From Otatea glauca (Eukaryota; Streptophyta; Magnoliopsida; Poales; Poaceae): a stretch of DNA of 64,000 nt. The stretch's first letter is position 1; the number at the start of each line of letters is the position of its first letter. Both the position numbers and the translations under genes were made by a program. This document shows, piece by piece, positions 11,011-24,200 of this stretch. Location of the stretch: the NCBI GenBank assembly GCA_036346275.1, contig CM070725.1:16296216-16360215 (forward strand), given 5' to 3'. The notes beneath the pieces are model-generated. The model worked only from the letters and a program-made list of their open reading frames with translations. It had not been told where the DNA came from and searched no databases.

Positions 11011-14000
11011 TGTGAGACCCTGTTCTGATGAACAGGAACCTCCATGTGATTACTGTGCTATTCCCTGGATCAGTAGCTAGCACTCACATGTTTACAACAA
11101 TTGGAATCACAACCATACCTCACAAATGATTACAGTGGAAACTAATATACAAAGAGAAGCTACAACTCAGAGAATAAAGCAGCAAAAGAAGCAATATCTT
11201 GTAGTTTGCCCATCCGACCCGCAGGCAACTAACAAGGCATAAACTCCAGATAGAACACTATGAAAAAGATCCGCAACCTGCGACGAAAAAGGGCTCGAAG
11301 CCTCGCTAACTTCCACCTAAAATAATAATTAAGCAAGGGTGAGTACTTTACGTACTCAGCAAGACTTGAGCAAAACCTACAATATATGCAGGCCATTTCA
11401 AAGGAAAGGCTAACACAGTTAATTTGCATAAAGCAAAATTAAATTGTAAAACAAGTTATCATTTGCAAATGGAATTTATAAAAGCAAGCTGATTGATAAG
11501 AAATATATACAACTGTAAGTAATACACATAGTCCTCCATGATATGAGTTCGAATAAACCAAACCATAAGGTCCATCAATGCCAGCCCTTCGACATAAAGC
11601 AACAGTTGCTAAAACAAGTTCAGACCAAACCCATTTAGAAAATACCAAAGATTCTAACATTGGGAGGATCTTCCCCAAGTGCCCATAACCGCGGGCGCAG
11701 CTAATCGATTAGATCTTACACTCTGTAGAGGTGTACACTTTACCCACAAGGAATGATCAACCTTTTCGCAAGAACAATTAACACACTTCCTTTGGTGTGT
11801 CGGCAAGGAGATCATACAGAGCCGTTACATTATCTAGACGTGGCTTTACACCAGCCCGGGACGTTAACCCTCGCCCTGAAGACAGAGACACTCACCCAAG
11901 TCGTGGATCCACATTTATCACAAACACACCACGTCTCTGTCCAGGGCAAGGCGTACACCGTTGCATTGGTATGTAGAAACCCCTACAGACAGACCTGACC
12001 GGAATGTCTGTGCAATCTCCCGCCTTCCATAGATGCAAAGCCACATCTAAACAACTTAATAGGCTAAGACCCGCCCATACAAGCCCTCGTGGTTGTACGA
12101 AAAACATGGATCTACAACATCCCATTTGCTCGGTCCTTAAGCCGACACGGGCGATACTCAACCCTACACTACGTGCAAATCCCTTTGCACATCCGACTAT
12201 TACCAATAATTGCCCGCATCAAACCATAGTTTTATTTTGGGTTTTTCACAAACTACCAGCAAACTATTTTCCCACAAAGGACCATTTAGGTTCCATATAA
12301 AACATTTGAGGAAACAATTTTAATCATGATCATTTGCCCCACAAAAAGCTAAAGCATGGCTAAGCAAGGATAACATGATCGCATATACCCTATTTGGCAT
12401 TGAGTAATGTCTAGCCCTATTATGCGGTTATCAAGGTTCATATTTCCATAATTAACATGGAATTTCATGTGATAACAGGTATATCTACCAATACCCCAAA
12501 ATAGCGAATTTTCAGAAAGTAAACGCATGCATGAAACAATTTGATGAACAAAAGGAATATAAAATACTGGGAACAATATGGTCAAAGAGGCGCTTGCCTT
12601 GCTTAATCATTGCTTACGGTGAAGACGAGGTCGCAATAGATGAAGTCGACGACGGAAACGACGACATCGGGTTCTACACGTCGTTCAACGGAAATAAAGC
12701 AAATAACAAGCTTTAATAAAGGCAAAAAGAAAACAGACAGCAAATCAAATAAAGATTCACTACAGAAAATAGGAATGCTTTTGGGTTTAATTATGATTTT
12801 AAGATCTCATGGATTACATAATTACATATTCATATACTTAATGGCTTTTATGATGAACAAAACATGGTTTCTTCTATAGGTTATCTAATCTTGACTTACG
12901 AATTCAAGAGGCTAAAATTATGATTTAAGACATTTATAACTTCGAATTATAGATACTAAAATTATTTGGATTAAAAGGATTAAGACATTAGAAAAAATGC
13001 TGCATGATATGCATGAATAGATCTTGACTACAAATGATTTGCATGAGAAGGTTTCATATATGCTAGATCTGTTAAGCTAGGTTACTGGAATTATGTATGG
13101 TTTTTAAGAAGGTTCTGATGATACAAATATATATTAATTACACATTTCTTCATTGTTTCCGAGTTCGCTTATTCACAATATGAAGTCTAGAAATCATATT
13201 ACTTAAGGTTATTTGGCTAAAAGGATTTATATGCAAACATGATGAAACAAGATTATTTCTCGGAAAAGGATAGAATATACTTTGGATAGCAATCCTAAGT
13301 TCATTTCATAAATTTTTGGTTTTGGACCGGACATTATATTTATTGATGAAAAAGCTCATATGACATTAAGGGTTACGCTATAAGGAATCGGATCGAAAAT
13401 GTGCGATTAACGATTAACACTTAGGGTTGTTGCACTAGTGGATTTAGTTGAAAAGCAAGTTGTAACAAGAATGTTTTTCAGTTATTGTAGTCCATATCCT
13501 AAAGATCATTTCTCGCTGTTTTGTTTTCCCAAATTCCGTATTTAGACAAGATGTTTTGAGTGCTACCGAAAAGGTTTAAGTGAGCACAATAGATTATGTA
13601 TGAATAGCACTAAATCTTTAGTTGATTTTACATAAGAATTAGTTTTGTGTTGATTTAGATATGTTGGTTTAGGCTAACGACTCATTTCCATGATCTTTGA
13701 GAAGGTTCTAGTAATACAAATATCATAATCATTAATCTCTTATTTATTATTTAAGCTCTTTTATTTATATTACAGATTCCAACTTATTTGATTAATTTTA
13801 AATTCTTTACAGAGACAAATAATTACTATTTTAGCTGATTTTCCTAAATTTAAATTTTCTTGTTTTTCTCTTCTTTTCTCTGTATTTTTATTCTCCTGAT
13901 CATTTATTGACTACAGTTAATTTATGCAACTTTTAGCATACGATTGGTCTTATGATTATTTTCCTGTGGTCTAGAAGCAAATTTTATGCACTTTAAAACT

Positions 14001-16038
14001 TGCAAATTTTTTCTTACTTTTCTTTCTCTTCTTCTTTTTCCTTTTTCTCTCCTTCTTCATTTCCTCTCTTTCCTTTATTCTTTTTCTCTGTACCTCTTGG
14101 CCGGACTCATCTATTCGGTCCATTGACCGAAGCTCTTCTTCTAGCTCATTCCTCATTCCCCATTACTTTTAGTTCTCTTGCTCTTGCTTCTTTTCCCCAA
14201 AATTTTTCCTGGATTCCTCCCAGCCGACCAGCTCTACGGCGCCGACGCTGGCCACGCGCTCGAGTCTACCCTGCAGTTTCTGCATTTGGCTCCTTCGGCT
14301 CATGAGCGCACATGTACAGTCGAGCTCTGCTCCTCCCGGCCGCCATTGGGTGGCGTGAGGCCGCCTCACGCCCCTTGCTTGAACCGACCAGCAGCGCTTG
14401 AGCCTAGCTACTCGGCCCTGCCTCTCTCGCGCACGGTGGCTGAGCCCACCGATCGCCGCCCATGGCTCGGTCAGTCGCCATCTACTTCTTTATCTTCTTG
14501 GTTGCTATATGCAACATGGGTTTAGCATACCCAAATGCTACGTGGTTTGTTTCTATTTTCATGATGCTTATTGTGTTCGTGCTACAAGTGAAATGGTAAG
14601 AACTATATGATCTGTGATGATTTTAAGCGATCCGAGACCATTAGTTTCACTTTATTCTACTCAATCTCTATTGTCGTCTGTGGCTATTGATTTCAATTGC
14701 TACATACTAGCAATTTGATACTACTGTGATGATAAGGATTATGTGGGTACCGAGGTGGAAGAAAAGAAATGTGGCACAAGTTGTGATGATGAGGAAAATG
14801 AAAAGTGGTTGTGCCCTTCTTTTGATCCATCGAGCAACTTGGCTTGGAATTGCTTGGCCTCCTAGTGAGCTTCGGCTCCTGGGTTCTTGGAGACCTTCGG
14901 TCCTTTGGAGCTTTTGGCTCTTGCCTTACAGTTCTGATGCTTACTCTCGATGCCCTTTTGGTCTTGAGCTCCTAATGGCCTTGATGATCTTCAGGCTTCT
15001 AGCTTGATGGCCTCCTGGTGCGCTTGAGCTCTAGCTCTTACTCGATTGATGGATTGTAGGGCTTGGTCCTGGAATGCTTGTGTGTTCTGGAAAGATTTGA
15101 GACTGGTGAGCTTTTTGTATTTGGCTTACTACGGACTGTGAGTTCTTTGGGTTGGGAATGCTCCTGAGGCCTTTGGTTTAAATGCCCGAGGCTTGCTTGC
15201 CTTACGGTAGAAGTCTCTGGACTTGCGAGCGTGTCCTTTGAGCACAGAAGTGCATCCTTATCCATTTAACTATGCTTGTTTTTATCGGGGGTAAAATATT
15301 TTCTACCACGCGGTATTTTTCCAAATACTACAACGGATAAAAACAGGTTTGTACAAATTGTCAGATGATGCTAATAAATTGCTAGAGGTGACTAGTTGGC
15401 CCGCAGATAACTTATGGTACCTCGATGAGCGATAAAATTATTACAGGCTGACGGAAATTTCTACTCAATTATATTCTTTAATTAATTTTGCATATTTACA
15501 ATTTTATTCTACTGACAAAACAATATTTTTGATGTTTGCATGTTATATGAAGATTGAAATGACAGGAGCTAACAAGACAGAAGACTTTAGAAATAAAGAT
15601 TTTTATTTTCGGCTTTTGTGACTATTCATTCTTGCAAACAAGATGTAAATGTAAATTTAAATTTTAACACTGCAGTTTATTTAATTGTACCTAGATGTTG
15701 GGACATTTTATTAAACTTTGACACTTTTATTGTTGTTAGTAAAAAGATGTCTTTTCAATTATCTTTTCATTATTCTGTACATTAAAAATTTATTTACCAA
15801 CTGAAATAAATCAGCTGTGCATTTATGATTTTTAACATTAACTTTCCATGATTTTACTTTACCTTTTATCTCTTTACCATTATCCATTCTTTAATTCTAT
15901 TTGTTTAATCTTTTTCACACAAGACATAAATCCAAGGAAATCCAAATGAGAACCAATAAAGCCAATAAAACTCATAAATAAATATTTTCAAATTTAAAAT
16001 ATTTATTTTTATATTACTTTATTTTTCAAGATGTTACA
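11011..16038 (-). repeat. 3' LTR of the LARD-like element
   Basis: About 5.03 kb, the downstream LTR in element orientation. It is nearly identical to the other LTR over long blocks (for example 12720-13300 against 22980-23590, apart from a 23-bp tandem duplication near 23265-23305 in the other copy). Between about 13400 and 15200 it differs from its partner by many 1-2 base losses and swaps, mostly at CAG/CTG triplets. It includes a GC-rich patch at 14215-14470. ORFs read through it are not genes. Confidence 0.9.
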
Positions 16039-16042
16039 AATC

Positions 16043-16053
16043 TACCCCCCTTA
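16043..16053 (-). promoter_or_regulatory. Polypurine tract of the LARD-like element
   Basis: The minus strand reads AAGGGGGGTAG a few bases before the 3' LTR start (TGTAACATC, 16038 leftwards). Just upstream lies AAATCTCGGGGACGAGATTT, the context I recall before the 3' LTR of Tekay/Del chromoviruses. It would prime plus-strand DNA synthesis. Confidence 0.75.
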
Positions 16054-19000
16054 CAGAAATCTCGTCCCCGAGATTTGCAAGGACTAGGTTGGTTATGGAA
16101 CTTCTTCTTGCAATTCTGAGTTAATATGCTAAGAATAGAGAAGACTAATACTTGGGTTTTGCGTAAGCAGATAAGGGATATTATTATATATCTCTTTTGA
16201 TTAAAAACCTAGGATTGTTAATAAAAATAATTAAATTTAGAGAATGGCATGTGGTATGTTTAGATTATTTGAGGTGATAGAAAATATGCATTGTCATTAG
16301 ATTCATTGGGAAGGACCGAATGTTATCATCAAAAGAGTATTTGAATACAATAACTGATCTGTATAGTTCAACATTAGTTGGTGAGATTAGTTAAGAATAA
16401 ACGTCATTTCACGTTGACCTTAGATTGAAAACAACGTAGATATTTTTCATGGATTGAGTTGAAGCAAGAAGATTATAAGATGATCCTGATGATTTAATTC
16501 GTTTGACCACCATAGTAGACAGAGGGTTTTGATTCCCTTTGATTTTGTCAACTATGGAGGAATGAAATGTACAGAATCAAAAAGATTGATTGCAAGAATT
16601 GAATACACAAGGGATGTACTCAATACCATATTAAGTGTCAGGTGCAATCACATGAGAAAGATGTTTATCTTCAGAGCCTATCGTCGGGGCAGGGTTACTC
16701 TAGGTACTTGATGTTTTCCTAAGTCTTTGTAACAGCTTGGAGATTACTAATGTCTTCCTTGATGAGGTGAAGGAGAACTGTTCTTGGACAGATGTGGCAA
16801 AATGTCCAATCTCTTTTTGGTTAATGCAGGTGACGTTGTTCATTTTTGTTAAAACAACAGAAAGGTTGTTTGCTGAGGTTATAGAATAAATGATCAAGAG
16901 GCGACTAGGATCAAAGAATTGATCTTAGAATTAATCTTGAATTTCGATAGGGTTCAAATACATAAGCATTGTTCCTAGTACTACATCTGGTAGGTTACAA
17001 GTTTCTTTGGTGAATAAGTGCTGTGGGCAACTGGGATTGATGAGGTTAGTTGCGAATAAATTTGGTTTGAGTTGACTTTTAGAAGCATAAGTAGGAGGCA
17101 GCTAAATCCGAGGTGTTAATTTTTCATTGATTACAGAATAGATGGATGACTTATCGGGTAATGGTTAAAGATGAAAATTGAAAGTTTAGTACTTGACCTT
17201 TTACAGGCCATTTGGATAGACTAAGTTAAGACATATTTTGATGAGAGTTCATTAAGATTTAATAGGCAACATTCCTCTTATCAAATTATTACTTTAAGAA
17301 TAGTTTCTATATGAACTTTTGGTTGACTTCAAGTAGATCTAAAGAGACAAGATGATTTCAAATTAATCTCAGTTCCGATAGAGACTGTATTTATAAGGGA
17401 TGTACCTGGCATTGCGTAAGGTATGCCATGTTTAAGGAATCGTTGATCTTAAGATTTTTGAAATCAGTTTTAAGGTTATAACAAAGCTTCCCAGGGTTGA
17501 GAATGAAATAGATTTTGTTTTTTTTTTTGCAACTATGGGGATATTGCCCACGTTTACTACATCAAAAGCAAGAAATTTTGACTTTTCGGTTTTGAGTAAC
17601 AGACAGATGTTCATTGGTGTTGTTGGAGGGATGACAAATGACGACTGAAATTCAACATGGAGTTGAGTAGAATTCTTTTTAGAATAAGTATCTTTGTTCA
17701 AGCATCATTTCTTTAATTAATTTTTCAAGTAAACTGCTTCGGATTTTATTTCTTTTACTTTTGGAGTCATAATTTTGACCGAGTCTTCTATGAGACATGG
17801 TCATGTTTCAAAGCTTGATGAAGATCCAAAAGAACAAGATATTCGTTTTTGAAACGAACATGCGGCATGACAGAGATTGAAAGGAATTATCACTTGAAGA
17901 TGACAAGCTGTCTTTAAAGGAAGAACATGCTAGGACAGCAACTAGTTTCAAGTTCATCTGACAGCTAGTTTTTCATCTTACATGCAGATTTGTGAAGAAT
18001 GTTTTCTGCAAGATGCAGGATAGGGAAAGCGCTAAAACATTTGAGATCATCGTAAAAGAAATGGCTGGCTGAGCACGATCCTTGCCAACACAGAGAAGTT
18101 TGTGGTGTTTGTAGAAAAGAAGCGGGGTAAACCAAGAGAATCATGGTTAGGTATTTAAAAAGGAATGAAAATGTTTCCACAAAATGTGAACGGATGCGAG
18201 TAAAGGTGGCCAAGTTGCAACGGGTCTATGCAACAAGTGTTGTTTCCACTATTTGATTGACCAAAGAAACAGGGAAAGCTTAACGGCTGAACGTATGTGT
18301 GGTGATGGTAAATGATAGGGTTGAATTAGGCGCACATGAGCAGAGATGTGGTAACGGGGAGTCATACAGTCTCCTGATTGAGACGTAAAGTGACATATAT
18401 AGACACTTAAGGCAGCACAAACAGGGTTTGAACGGTGACGGTTTTGGTAGTCGGTCAAGCGATGACATTGGGAATTTAATGGTGTAGGACATAACTGAGA
18501 CAGAGATAAGAGCATGACGGCTGTCTCATCATCATTACTAGCATCAGTGAGCTGGGCATTGTTTTGGCCTACCACGGCAGAGTGAGGGAGACGGTGCGCC
18601 CTACCGTGGTGATCATCGGGTAGTGGGAGCAAGCCATTGAAGTCGGCGCCAAATGTGAACGCAAAGAAAAATTGCGCTCTACTCTGTATCGGGCTTGTTC
18701 GAAGGGAAGACAAAGGGGAGGACAAGGAAAAGACTAGGTGAAAAGGTGCAGTGTCGAATTGATCCCTTTTGTCGTGTGTGTAGTGAAGCTACGTGATCGA
18801 TGCAATGAATCGCACTAGATGTTTGGTTTTAACAAAAGCTGGCTGCTTGCTGTCGTGGAGAAGAAAAGTATGTGTCTAGTGATTTTGTTTGATTACGGCG
18901 AGCACTTGTGCTAAGGTTGGAGATTCTGGCATTCGTTTTTCTTGGTTGGGTTTCACGAAGCAGATGAAGAGTGTTAGCAATTTATACCAAGAATTTTTTG

Positions 19001-21254
19001 CAAAATTTAAGCTAACTTAAGGAGAGATACACAGTATGTTAAAATGTTTGAGATGACTGAAAGGACACATCTCAACTAGAGTTATTTGGGGAAAGCCGAA
19101 GGTCGATTATAATGGTTGAAAATTTTATAATTCATTACATTTAGTGGATGTATTAATGGATTGTGTCGTAGGCACACTGAAACAATGTTTGTCAAGATGT
19201 TGGAATTGGGGAAAGATGGTTAGATAAAGGTTATCCATTTTACAAAGTAGCATTTGATACTTTAACTCTAGTTGTGGTTTTTACGTACCTTGAGAAAGTA
19301 GAGTTACGATGATTGTTATGTTGAAAGGAAGTGCCTTAGTTGAATTTGGTTGGACTAGGGTAGGATTATCATTTTTTTTGGTGGTTGAGAACTTTGTGCG
19401 GTTTCACTTTGCATAATTTTGCTAACAGACATTGTCACCTGCATCCTACAAAAATGTGTGATAAAATGTTGGAATCAGAGAGAGACGGTTAGATAGGGGT
19501 TAACTAGGTCACAAGTCAACATTTCGTTCATTAAAATATTATTTTAGAATGGTCTCTTCATGTATTAGGTAATTGCTGATTAGATTACATAAGGCAATGT
19601 CTCATTCATTAAAACATTGTTTCAAGGTTGGTTATTAAGTAGTTATCAGTTCATAAGGCAACTTTTCGTTCCTTAAAAAAAATTAATTAGATTTTCTTAT
19701 TAAATAAGGGTTGGCACATCGTAAATTTCAACCTAATGGTTTAACATTTACGAGAGTAACTCGGAAAACAATACAAAAGATTTACGACAAAATTCAGTAA
19801 AGCTATATATATCTATATATTCTACTTAGTACGTGAGAAGGGTATCTAATGTTTTTCTTCTACCATTCTAACCACATGTATCTATGCAAAAAGAGGTTTA
19901 CTCTAACTAGAATAATGTGAAATTTGGATAGAACTATCTTTTAAAATAGGCCATTTGACGACGAGTTTCCTTTAACCTTTGCACCACTTGCAAATGTCAG
20001 TACTCCAAAGCTTTTATGAAATGGAAGAGGTTTGATGCTTCATTATCTCCATATTCTTAAAGTTTGTTGACGTAGTCATCACGCTGTTGTTGACTTGTTA
20101 GTGAAATTATTTTTCAAAAAGATTTGTCGGTGGTTTTTATTAAGCAAAAGGAGACAATTCCTTCTAGAAAGAATAACTAGAAGTGAAGAAAGAAAGTTCT
20201 ACAGAGAAAAAATAAGTATATGAAATATCTAGTAAAAAGAAAGAGCATCCAGATAAGGAAACTAGATCTTACAAATGGAAAGAGTATATGTACAACTAAT
20301 GCTATTCTTTTTACATTTCTTTTTGGAAAGTAAGACTTTCAACTTTTCAGTTTTCAATTTGATAACCATTCTAAGGTTTCTATTTAGAAGTATAGAACTT
20401 CTCGGGTTCTAGTTCATTTTCATGGTATATGATCTAGACAAGGTAATGAGGTGAATTTTGAGATATGTTCAACAGTTATTATTGAGAACAATTAGGTTTT
20501 AATTAGCCTAAAGCAGCTTATGTAAGTTTAGTGGTTACACAGGTGAGAAGTTATACAGAAAAAAAGGATAAGTTTGGAAGAAATTTTATAGAAAGAAGAG
20601 ATAAGCTATTTTATGACTTCCTATTTATTTTATGGTTTGAATTTTTCATATTCATACATAAGGACAACTTATTGTGAAACTTTAACCTAGAGGTTAAATT
20701 CACACATAAATCACCCGAGCAAACAAAATAAAAACCAATTCACAATAGCAAGAGAAAGACACCACATAAAAATGCTTTATATAACTCGAGTGGAATAACA
20801 TGCCACGTATAAGGGTTCCTTTCCTTACGAAGAACCTAATATACTCTAATCTTCTGCATTTCACTGTTGGGCGATGTTGTCCCTTCATGAAGTAGGATCT
20901 TTGTACTCCACTCCTACTTCGACGAAGGCAGTGAAGCGCTGTCTACTTCTTGAGATTGTTGGCGTAGACGTTGTGGTCTTCATCGGCTAGCATGAAGGAT
21001 GGTAGCGACATGTCTTGGACATCTTCAAAAGCAACTAGCGAAGATGGGCTATATGCGAGAATTACTTTTAAGGAAAGAGGAATTTATTTATAAACCAAAA
21101 TGAAAGTGTAGGTAAGAGTAAGATATTAAGGAGGAGGTAAGAATAGCAAAGTCTACCTTTTGCAAATACAGTAGCTTTTGGAAATAAGATTTTGAACTTA
21201 CTTATTCCAACACAAACGACCATTCTATCTAGGGTTTATCCTACAGTCAGCATA

Positions 21255-21266
21255 GCTCTGATACCA
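21255..21266 (-). promoter_or_regulatory. Primer-binding site (initiator tRNA-Met) of the LARD-like element
   Basis: The minus strand reads TGGTATCAGAGC four bases after the 5' LTR end (...TCTCACA, 21271). This is the standard plant tRNA-iMet complement and fixes the element's orientation and 5' LTR. Confidence 0.92.
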
Positions 21267-21270
21267 CTGC

Positions 21271-24200
21271 TGTGAGACCCCGTTCTGATGAACAGGAATC
21301 TCCATGTGATTACTTTGCTATTCCCTGGATCAGTAGCTAGCACTCACTTGTTTACAACAATTGGAATCACAACCATACCTCACAAATGATTACAGCGGAA
21401 ACTAATATACGAAGAGAAGCTACAACTCAGAGAATAAAGCAGCAAAAGAAGCAATATCTTGTAGTTTGCCCATCCGACCCGCAGGCAACTGACAAGACAT
21501 AAACTCCAGATAGAACACGATGAAAAAGATCCCGCAACCTGCGACGAAAAGGGGCTCGAAGCCTTGCTAACTTCCACCTAAAATAATAATTAAGCAAGGG
21601 TGAGTACTTTACGTACTCAGCAAGACTTTAGCAAAACCTACAATATATGCAGGCCATTTCAAAGGAAAGGCTAATACAGTTAATTTGCATAAAGAAAAAT
21701 TAAATTGTAAAACAAGTTATCATTTGCAAACGGAATTTATAAAAGCAAGTTGATTGATAAGAAATATATACAACTGTAAGTAATACTCACAGTCCTCCAT
21801 GATGTGAGTTCGAATAAACCAAACCATAAGGTCCATCAATGCCAGCCCTTCGACATAAAGCAACAGTTGCTAAAATAAGTTCAAACCAAACCCATTTAGA
21901 AAATACCAAAGATTCTAACATTGAGAGGATCTTCCCCAAGTGCCCATAACCGCGGGCGCGGCTAATCGATTAGATCTTACACTCTGCAGAGGTGTACAAT
22001 TTACTCACAAGGAATGATCAACCTTTTCGCCAGAACAATTAACACACTTCCTTTGGTGTGTCGGCAAGGAGATCATACAGAGCCGTTACATTACCTAAAC
22101 GTGGCTTTACACCAGCCCGGGACGTTAACCCTCGCCCTGAAGACAAAGACACTCACCCAAGTCGTGGATACACATTTATCACACACACACCACGTCTCTG
22201 TCCAAGGCAAGGCGTACACCATTGCATTGGTATGTAGAAACCTCTACAGACAGACCTGACCAGAATGTCTGTGCAATCTCCCGCCTTCCATAGATGCAAC
22301 GCCACATCTAAACAACTTAATAGGCTAAGACCCGCCCATACAAGCCCTCGTGGTTGTACGAAAAATATGGATCTACAACATCCCATTTGCTCGGTCCTTA
22401 ACCCGACACGGGCGATACTCCACCCTACACTACGTGCAAATCCCTTTGCACATCCGGCTATTGCCAATAATCGCCCGCATCAAACCATAGTTTTATTTTG
22501 GGTTTTTAACAAACTACCAGCAACCATTTTCCCACAAAGGACCATTTAGGTTCCATATAAAACATTTGTGGAAACAATTTTAATCATGATCATCTGCCTC
22601 ACAAAAAGCTAAAGCATGGCTAAGCAAGGATAACATGATCGCATATACCCAATTTGGCATTGAGTAATGTCTAGCCCTATTCTGTGGTTATCAAGGTTCA
22701 CATTTCCATAATTAACAAGGAGTTTCATGTGACAACAGGTATATCTACCAATACCCCAAAATAGCGAATTTACAGAAAGTAAACGCATGCATGAAACAAT
22801 TTGATGAACAAAAGGAATATAAAATACTAGGATCAATATGGTCAAAGGGGCGCTTGCCTTGCTTAATCATTGCTTACGGTGAAGACGAGGTCGCAATTGA
22901 TGAAGTCGACGACGGAAACGGCGACATCGGGTTCTACACGTCGTTCAACGGAAATAAAGCAAATAACAAGCTTTAATATGGGCAAAAAGAAAACAGACAG
23001 CAAATCAAATAAAGATTCACTACAGAAAACAGGAATGATTTAGGGTTTAATTATGATTTTAAGATCTCATGAATTAGATAATTACATATTCATATACTTA
23101 ATGGCTTTTATGATGAACAAAACATGGTTTCTTCTATAGGTTATCTAATCTTGACTTACGAATTCAAGAGGCTAAAATTATGATTTAAGACATTTATAAC
23201 TTCGAATTATAGATGCTAAAATTATTTGGATTAAAAGGATTAAGACATTAGAAAAAATGTTGTATGATATGCATGAATAGATCTATGATATGCATGAATA
23301 GATCTTGACTACAAATTATTTGCATGAGAAGGTTTCATATATGCTAGATCTGTTAAGCTAGGTTACTGGAATTATGTATGGTTTTTAAGAAGGTTCTGAT
23401 GATACAAATATATATTAATTACACATTTCTTCATTGTTTCCGAGTTCGCTTATTCACAATATGAAGTCTAGAAATCATATTACTTAAGGTTATTTGGCTA
23501 AAAGGATTTATATGCAAACATGATGAAACAAGATTATTTCTCGGAAAAGGATAGAATATACTTTGGATAGCAATCCTAAGTTCATTTCATAAATTTTTGG
23601 TTTTGGACCGGACATTATATTTATTGATGAAAAAGCTCATATGACATTAAGGGTTACGCTATAAGGAATCGGATCGAAAATGTGCAGTGAACGATTAACA
23701 CTTAGGGTTGTTGCACTAGCTGGATTTAGTTGAAAAGCAAGTTGTAACAAGAATGTTTTTCCAGATTATTGTAGTCCATATCCTAAAGATCATTTCTACG
23801 CTGTTTTGTTTTCCCAAATTCCGTATTTAGACAAGATGTTTTGAGTGCTACCGAAAAGGTTTAAGTGAGCACAATAGATTATGTATGAATAGCACTAAAT
23901 CTTTAGTTGATTTTACATAAGAATTAGTTTTGTGTTGATTTAGATATGTTGGTTTAGGCTAACGACTCATTTCCATGATCTTTGAGAAGGTTCTAGTAAT
24001 ACAAATATCATAATCATTAATTTCTTATTTATTATTTATGCTCTTTTATTTATATTACAGATTCCAACTTATTTGATTAATTTTAAATTCTTTACAGAGA
24101 CAAATAATTACTATTTTAGCTGATTTTCCTAAATTTAAATTTTCTTGTTTTTCTCTTCTTTTCTCTGTATTTTTATTCTCCTGATCATTTATTGACTACA

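Larger units (their letters stand above)
16039..21270 (-). other. Non-coding interior of the LARD-like element
   Basis: These 5.2 kb contain no recognised protein domain on either strand. The longest ORF (18725-18249, minus, 158 codons) has no family motif and no paralogous support. The interior is AT-rich, with degraded repeats of motifs such as ACATTGT/CATTAAAACATT near 19430-19700. It may carry packaging or dimerisation signals, as proposed for LARD interiors, but none can be recognised by eye. Confidence 0.75.

Noticed and set aside
18249..18725. 158-codon minus-strand ORF in the LARD-like interior
   Set aside because: No domain motif, no plausible start context, and it lies in an interior with no other coding signal. 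A chance ORF is the simplest reading.
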